Below are positions 60,330 through 64,000 of a DNA stretch of 64,000 bases, piece by piece. Position numbers and translations under genes: made by a program. The DNA comes from Planctomycetota bacterium (GTDB taxonomy: Bacteria > Planctomycetota > UBA8742 > UBA2392). The notes below the pieces were generated by a model. That model was not told the DNA's origin and did not search any database. It was given only the letters and a program-made list of their open reading frames with translations. How positions within the stretch are numbered: the stretch's first letter is position 1; every line of letters begins with the position of its first letter. The stretch covers positions 1 through 64,000 of the forward strand of contig JADLFN010000074.1 in NCBI GenBank assembly GCA_020845475.1. The letters run 5' to 3'.

Positions 60330-60374
60330 TGGTACACCCGGAACGAGTCGAACGTTCAACCTTCTGATCCGTAG
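60330..60374 (-). repeat. tRNA-Arg(ACG) 3'-half fragment, element attachment site
   Basis: On the minus strand the fragment reads anticodon loop CTACGGA (anticodon ACG at 60370-60372), the 3' anticodon stem, a 5-nt variable loop, T-arm GAACG-TTCGACT-CGTTC, acceptor CGGGTGT, discriminator A and CCA (60330-60332). The 5' half (acceptor ACACCCG, D-arm) is missing, so it is not a working tRNA. It is the expected leftover of integration into a tRNA-Arg gene. Confidence 0.78.
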
Positions 60375-60389
60375 TTGAGAACAGGCGGT

Positions 60390-60419
60390 TTGTGCCAAGT
60401 TGTGCTAAGTTCCGCTAAC
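60390..60419. promoter_or_regulatory. Three phased 10-bp repeats, possible integrase arm sites
   Basis: TTGTGCCAAG, TTGTGCTAAG and TTCCGCTAAC follow each other exactly, one helical turn apart, between the tRNA-Arg fragment and the integrase. This is the expected place for arm-type integrase or excisionase binding sites. The left element has a similar phased repeat (TTCACCAA). Confidence 0.5.
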
Positions 60420-60609
60420 CGGCTCTATGTATGGGTTGTAAGCCATTTTAGAACTTGCATTCCGGTGCTATGTAGTGCTGAATAGGGACAAGAATAGGCC
60501 AAACCTTGTCCCTCATCTTGTCCCGCTTTTTCGCCCGCTGATCGGAAGTTGGGCGAAATCAGAATGCCGAAAAGTGAGGGACAAAAGAGACGAGGTTCTT
60601 TCGGAGCCA

Positions 60610-61968
60610 ATGCAAATGGCGCGGGTCAAAACGCGAAAAGGTTACAGCAAGCGGGCGCGCAGCGAACATCCCGGCGTAACCATCTCCACGGAGAAACGCG
60701 ACGGCAAACAGTTTGTCACGCTGCGCTGGCGTGACCCCGGACCGGACGGGCGAAGGGGGAAGCGCCGCAAACAGGTTGTTACCGGACCCGACGGCTTGCC
60801 GCTGACTTCGCGAGAGGCAGCAAAGCCGTTCGCCGTCTCCAAGTCGCGCGAACTCGCGAAGGAGAACGCGGAAATTGCCGATGGCGCGAAGGCACTGGAT
60901 CGCGATGCCACTTGGCTTCAACTATTCGAAGCGCACGCGAAGCACCTGGAAGCGAAGGGCCGCGCCTCAAAGACGCTAGTGGACTACGCGCAATCCTGGC
61001 CGTTCCTCGAATCCTGGCGCGGCCGGCCACACCACCCATTCGACTTGACCGTGGGAGACCTTGAGAGCTTCGTTGAGCACGTCCGAAACCACAAGAACAA
61101 GCGCACCGGCGGCGCGCTGTCGCCGCACTCCGTCGCGGCGATTGCGCGGCACGTAAAGGCGCTCTTGAACTTCGGACGCAGGCGCCTTGCTTGCGTTCGT
61201 CTCGATTCGGAGTCAATCAACGAAGGGCTGGCGGTCGGCACAGTACAAGTCAAACCCGTAGCGCTGGCAACCTCTCAACTTCGAGCGATTCTGCAAGCCG
61301 CGCTCTCTTACGATGACGGGCACCCGGATTCGCAGGTGTTCCCGCTGCTTGTTTTCCTGCTGCTAACTGGTTGCCGTCGCGGTGAAGCAGAGCGGTTGCG
61401 CTGGCGGCCGTCTTCCCCCAGCGCCGCAGAATCATGGATTGACTTCGAGGCAGGCCGAATCCTGATCTACGGGCAGAAGACGCGCAGGCAAAGGGTAGTC
61501 CCTCTCGGAAACCGTCCCCTTTTGCGAAAGTTGCTCAAGTCCCTGAAGAGCGAAATCGACACCCGCAAAGAGCCTTACATTTTCGGAGGCGCGTTGCCGC
61601 TCGCGGTAGCGGACAAGCGCGAAGGAGAAGCCGGAACTGAGGTAGTGGGCAAGAGCTTGAAATCGGCGATTGCAGCGGTGCAAGTCGCCTGCCCCTTCGA
61701 CTGGAAGCCCAAGGATTTCCGTTCAACTTGCGCAACCTATTTGGCGAATTCCTCGCTAGGGCTGAACCTCTACGTTGTCGCCGGCGAAATGGGCCACGAC
61801 TACGCCGTCCTGGTCAAACATTACGCCGGGCACTACCAACTCCCGCCAAAGCAAGCAAAGGCGAACACGCTCGAAAAACTGCTGGGGATTTCGGAATTAG
61901 TTCAGAACTGGTTAGCGGCACGCGCCGACAAGCGGGGCAAGCTCCTATTGCTGGGAGAGGCTGCTTAG
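60610..61968 (+). CDS. Tyrosine recombinase/integrase of the right element
   Basis: A 452-residue phage-type integrase. An N-terminal arm-binding-like strand region (SEHPGVTIS...TLRWRD) resembles that of the left-element integrase. Then come a SAM-like core-binding domain (about 95-200) and the catalytic domain: Arg in LLTGCRRGEAERL, Lys in YGQKTRRQRVVPL, Arg in PKDFRSTCATYL, His in GEMGHDYAVL and nucleophile Tyr in VKHYAGHY. The first His of the HxLRHT box is Lys here. ATG 60610 has CGGAG six bases ahead; the open frame extends 45 codons upstream without an RBS. The stop overlaps the next gene's start by one base. Confidence 0.9.
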   Translation: MQMARVKTRKGYSKRARSEHPGVTISTEKRDGKQFVTLRWRDPGPDGRRGKRRKQVVTGPDGLPLTSREAAKPFAVSKSRELAKENAEIADGAKALDRDATWLQLFEAHAKHLEAKGRASKTLVDYAQSWPFLESWRGRPHHPFDLTVGDLESFVEHVRNHKNKRTGGALSPHSVAAIARHVKALLNFGRRRLACVRLDSESINEGLAVGTVQVKPVALATSQLRAILQAALSYDDGHPDSQVFPLLVFLLLTGCRRGEAERLRWRPSSPSAAESWIDFEAGRILIYGQKTRRQRVVPLGNRPLLRKLLKSLKSEIDTRKEPYIFGGALPLAVADKREGEAGTEVVGKSLKSAIAAVQVACPFDWKPKDFRSTCATYLANSSLGLNLYVVAGEMGHDYAVLVKHYAGHYQLPPKQAKANTLEKLLGISELVQNWLAARADKRGKLLLLGEAA

Positions 61969-62786
61969 TGCAAGCAATCGCAACCTCACTATCCTTAACT
62001 TCTTCGAGCACCGCTTGGAGAAGTAGCTTGGCCCACAAAACCGAAAAACGTCAACTCATCGAATGCTTGCGCCTGGTTCATGCTCAATTGGAAACAACGC
62101 TTCCAGCCTTTCTGGTTTCCTCAGTGGCTGACGAAGGAAGTGAGGAACTGCAGTCTTTGGTTCTTTCGGGTGACGGTTGGCGAAAGGTCATTGCCGGACT
62201 TCGCGACTCCGTTGCGCATGCCGCAGCTCGGTTGCCGGGTACGGACCGAAGTAGCGTGATTGCACCTTGGAAGCAAATTCACGCCGTCTTGGTGAAGGTT
62301 GAGGGAATCCTGGATGACGAAAAGCAATTGCACTCGAATGTCGCGGACTGGGCCGGGGACGCGGCGGGCGGAGACTTCAAGAGAGCCCCGAAGCACTTCA
62401 GCATGGACGAAGGATTGGGTTGGGGCGCAGACGATAAAACGGAAGGAGCCTTGGCAGAATTCGCCGCCATGTTGTTGGCAGCTACGGGTCAGCTCCATAA
62501 GAACGTTGCAAAGTTGCTCGCGAAGTACCCAGAACAAAACCCAAGAAGATCGAGTCGCCCAACCTACGTTGAGCTGAAGGCGTCAATTGCAGCGTTCTTC
62601 AGAGAAAACGGCGTAGCTTCAAAGCGAGTCGTGGCCGAACGGCTTAACAAGAGCCCAGCATTCCTGTCACGCGGGATCGGCAAAAAGGCCTACGATGAAG
62701 TAATCGGAATCTTTAGGGACACTCGCATACCGAGGGGGTTCGTAGATTCCAGCGGCAATCTGCAAGCCGCTTCAGAAGATGAATGA
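61968..62786 (+). CDS. Hypothetical element protein with C-terminal helix-turn-helix
   Basis: A 272-residue soluble protein, unrecognised. It is mostly helical, with Trp/Gly loops. Residues about 205-250 (AAFFRENGVASKRVVAERLNKSPAFLSRGIG) read as a winged-helix or HTH: helix, turn, recognition helix. It is probably an element regulator or accessory DNA-binding protein. Start GTG 61968 shares a base with the integrase stop (TAGTG) and has GGGAGAGG 7 nt upstream. A TTG about 20 codons in, preceded by GGAGAAG, is an alternative. Confidence 0.6.
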   Translation: MQAIATSLSLTSSSTAWRSSLAHKTEKRQLIECLRLVHAQLETTLPAFLVSSVADEGSEELQSLVLSGDGWRKVIAGLRDSVAHAAARLPGTDRSSVIAPWKQIHAVLVKVEGILDDEKQLHSNVADWAGDAAGGDFKRAPKHFSMDEGLGWGADDKTEGALAEFAAMLLAATGQLHKNVAKLLAKYPEQNPRRSSRPTYVELKASIAAFFRENGVASKRVVAERLNKSPAFLSRGIGKKAYDEVIGIFRDTRIPRGFVDSSGNLQAASEDE

Positions 62787-62943
62787 TTGCGTTGCACGCC
62801 GTTGCGCAACTCCCGGAAACCGCAAGCCCCACAGTTGTAGCGGATCCCCGCCTGTCGGCGAAGTTGCACCGCAATTTTTGCCCTATTTTATGAAGGCCCT
62901 AGGTGGCTCCAACGAGCACGGACACAATTCATGCCGGTGAAAC
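62787..62943. other. 157-bp gap before the excisionase-like gene
   Basis: No ORF or tRNA is apparent. It is more AT-rich near its end (TTTTTGCCCTATTTTATG), consistent with a promoter for the gene pair that follows. No strong palindrome seen. Confidence 0.4.
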
Positions 62944-63165
62944 ATGCCTGAAATAGCGCAAGTCCCGAGTGCAGAATCGCTACTTCTTTCTTTGGACGAC
63001 GCTTCGGTCCTAGTTGGCGTCAGTCGAGACACAATTCGCCGCGCTGTCTATGCGCATGAGTTGCCGGTGGTGCGACCGGGGCGCGGCTCGAAGAAATCTA
63101 AAATCTTTGTTCGCCGGCAGACGCTGATCGCCTGGCTGGAGAAGCTTGAGGCGCGGGGAGCGTAA
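62944..63165 (+). CDS. Excisionase-like helix-turn-helix protein
   Basis: A 73-residue HTH_17/excisionase-type protein: LSLDDASVLVGVSRDTIRRAVYAHELPVVRPG, then KIFVRRQTLIAWLEKLEARG. The domain pattern matches the left element's 372-626 gene. Such proteins bend DNA at att sites to favour excision. It is followed 1 bp later by the next gene. Role inferred. Confidence 0.7.
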   Translation: MPEIAQVPSAESLLLSLDDASVLVGVSRDTIRRAVYAHELPVVRPGRGSKKSKIFVRRQTLIAWLEKLEARGA

Positions 63166-63166
63166 C

Positions 63167-64000
63167 GTGGACCCCAAGACCTTTGCCAAGCTGCTATGGG
63201 GGGTCTCCAGTCGACCACGCCCTCAAAGCCAATGGGCCGTCTTGCTGGCGGTGCTGTCCTGCAACTATGCCGGCTTCGCAATAACACGATCCGAGCTTCG
63301 CCAAAACCTGGCGGTGTCGGAACGTTCGATACGAGAGGCCCTTGAGGCACTTGTTGAGAAGAAGCAGACGATTATCGAGGATCAAGGCCTGCTTGTTCAC
63401 CGGAGCTTTCAGCATCTCTTGCGGAAAAAAGGAGAGATGCCTCAACCGCCGCGCGGCAGCCCGCGCCAGTTTTCCGCCCAGCCGGAAGGCAATTCCGTCA
63501 CGGCGGACGAAAATTCCGGCACGGCGGACGAAAATTCCGTCACGGCGGACGAAAATTCCGGCGCGGCGGACGAAAATTCCGGCGCGGCGGACGAAAATTC
63601 CGGCGCGCTGGAAATAGAATGCACTGCCGCGCACTGCTACGGCGAAGACCCGCAAAGACAAGGCGAAATCTCGCAGCCAAAACACGGAATTCTGGCGCAA
63701 AACGGCGCTCCACCGCCGCGAAATGGCGCAAGGCCGCCGCAATTCGGCGCAAGCGCGCCGTTTTCGCGCGCAGCAGTTAAAAACAAAGACAAAAACAACG
63801 GCGGCGGCGCCTTAATGGCGCCTTTCCCATTGCCAGACTCGACACGCCTTTCGCTGATCGTGCGTTTTGCCGACAGACAATGCGGAATCCAAACCGCCGC
63901 CGCCGCCGTTGAGTCGATCATCAGGAGCTATGGCCAAGAGCTAATGATCGAGGCTCTTGAACAATTTTACTATGCCTTCGTGTTACGCAGGCGAGAGTGC
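63167..64000 (+). CDS. Replication-type winged-helix protein, cut by window end
   Basis: The reading frame is open from GTG 63167 to the window edge (278 codons, no stop). GGGGAG lies 10 nt upstream. Residues 1-85 look like a winged-helix domain of phage or plasmid replication initiators (KLLWGVSSRPRPQSQWAVLLAVL...RSELRQNLAVSERSIREALEALVEKKQTI). A heptapeptide tandem repeat follows (NS-x-x-ADE, five full copies), then a long Pro/Asn/Gln-rich linker, and a final folded part (LSLIVRFADRQCGIQTAAAAVESII). It shares the operon with the excisionase-like gene. The 3' end is outside the window. Replication role is inferred. Confidence 0.55.
   Translation, partial: MDPKTFAKLLWGVSSRPRPQSQWAVLLAVLSCNYAGFAITRSELRQNLAVSERSIREALEALVEKKQTIIEDQGLLVHRSFQHLLRKKGEMPQPPRGSPRQFSAQPEGNSVTADENSGTADENSVTADENSGAADENSGAADENSGALEIECTAAHCYGEDPQRQGEISQPKHGILAQNGAPPPRNGARPPQFGASAPFSRAAVKNKDKNNGGGALMAPFPLPDSTRLSLIVRFADRQCGIQTAAAAVESIIRSYGQELMIEALEQFYYAFVLRRREC
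63491..63607 (+). repeat. 21-bp tandem repeat in the partial gene
   Basis: AATTCCGTCACGGCGGACGA-type units of 21 bp start at 63491, 63512, 63533, 63554 and 63575, with a sixth partial copy at 63596. The unit length keeps the frame and encodes NS[VG][TA]ADE. Units differ by one or two bases. Spacers are absent, so this is not a CRISPR array. Confidence 0.85.

Larger units (their letters stand above)
60330..64000. mobile_element. Left end of an integrative element in tRNA-Arg (partial)
   Basis: The layout mirrors the left-hand element of the window: tRNA 3'-half copy, repeats, integrase reading inward, then HTH, excisionase-like and replication-type genes. The tRNA-Arg fragment's 3' end faces the core, so the intact tRNA-Arg and the other junction should lie right of position 64000. 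Its genes run in one direction with tight spacing. The element's far end is not visible. Confidence 0.7.

Noticed and set aside
60330-60405. Possible intact tRNA-Arg gene on the minus strand
   Set aside because: The 5' half is not present; the sequence beyond the anticodon loop is integrase-site repeats instead of a D-arm and acceptor strand.
63491-63607. CRISPR-like array
   Set aside because: Units are contiguous 21-bp coding repeats without spacers and no cas gene is present.

Overview
The window is a high-GC Gram-negative bacterial chromosome segment. Kdo-pathway genes (kdsD, kdsC) imply a lipopolysaccharide outer membrane. Giant secreted repeat proteins, PQQ-propeller/TPR proteins, a Hanks-type kinase, a DUF5939-type adenylate cyclase and a dynamin-like GTPase suggest Planctomycetota or a neighbouring phylum. 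That assignment is an inference; there is no rRNA gene in the window.

Both ends are integrative-element ends. On the left (1-3267), a tyrosine recombinase, a cargo gene, an excisionase-like gene and a decayed second integrase lie beside a 3'-half copy of tRNA-Pro(CGG), with a second partial copy 153 bp further on. On the right (60330-64000), a 3'-half copy of tRNA-Arg(ACG) is followed by a tyrosine recombinase, a helix-turn-helix gene, an excisionase-like gene and a replication-type winged-helix gene cut by the window edge. In both, the integrase starts beside the tRNA fragment and reads into the element, so the intact tRNAs should lie outside the window.

The core between them holds: secreted repeat proteins (3811-9305); lon with a Cys/Met-metabolism PLP enzyme; an AsmA-like protein and a methyltransferase; an orphan HK97-capsid-like gene behind a G15 tract with two unknown genes (15.9-18.8 kb); an RND efflux pair and a VanZ-like protein; a run of PQQ/TPR protein, kdsD, adenylate cyclase, tatC and kdsC; a vapBC pair; an orphan nuoG-like gene; a dynamin-like GTPase; ruvC head to head with a comEA-like gene; and a TPR metallopeptidase.

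The most striking unit is 42.6-55.3 kb. A protein fusing a sigma-54 activator AAA+ domain to a STAND/NB-ARC ATPase and a TPR tail is followed by a perfect -24/-12 sigma-54 promoter and a 2,882-residue secreted repeat protein with a C-terminal sorting-type tail. The sequence thus suggests a dedicated, self-contained sigma-54 switch for a giant surface protein.

Large imperfect palindromes recur between genes and twice inside coding sequence, pointing to a family of small mobile or REP-like repeats in this genome. Downstream of the giant gene lie a Ser/Thr kinase pair, a cytochrome c-prime-like protein with a CX4CH haem motif, and a solitary GspE/PilB ATPase.
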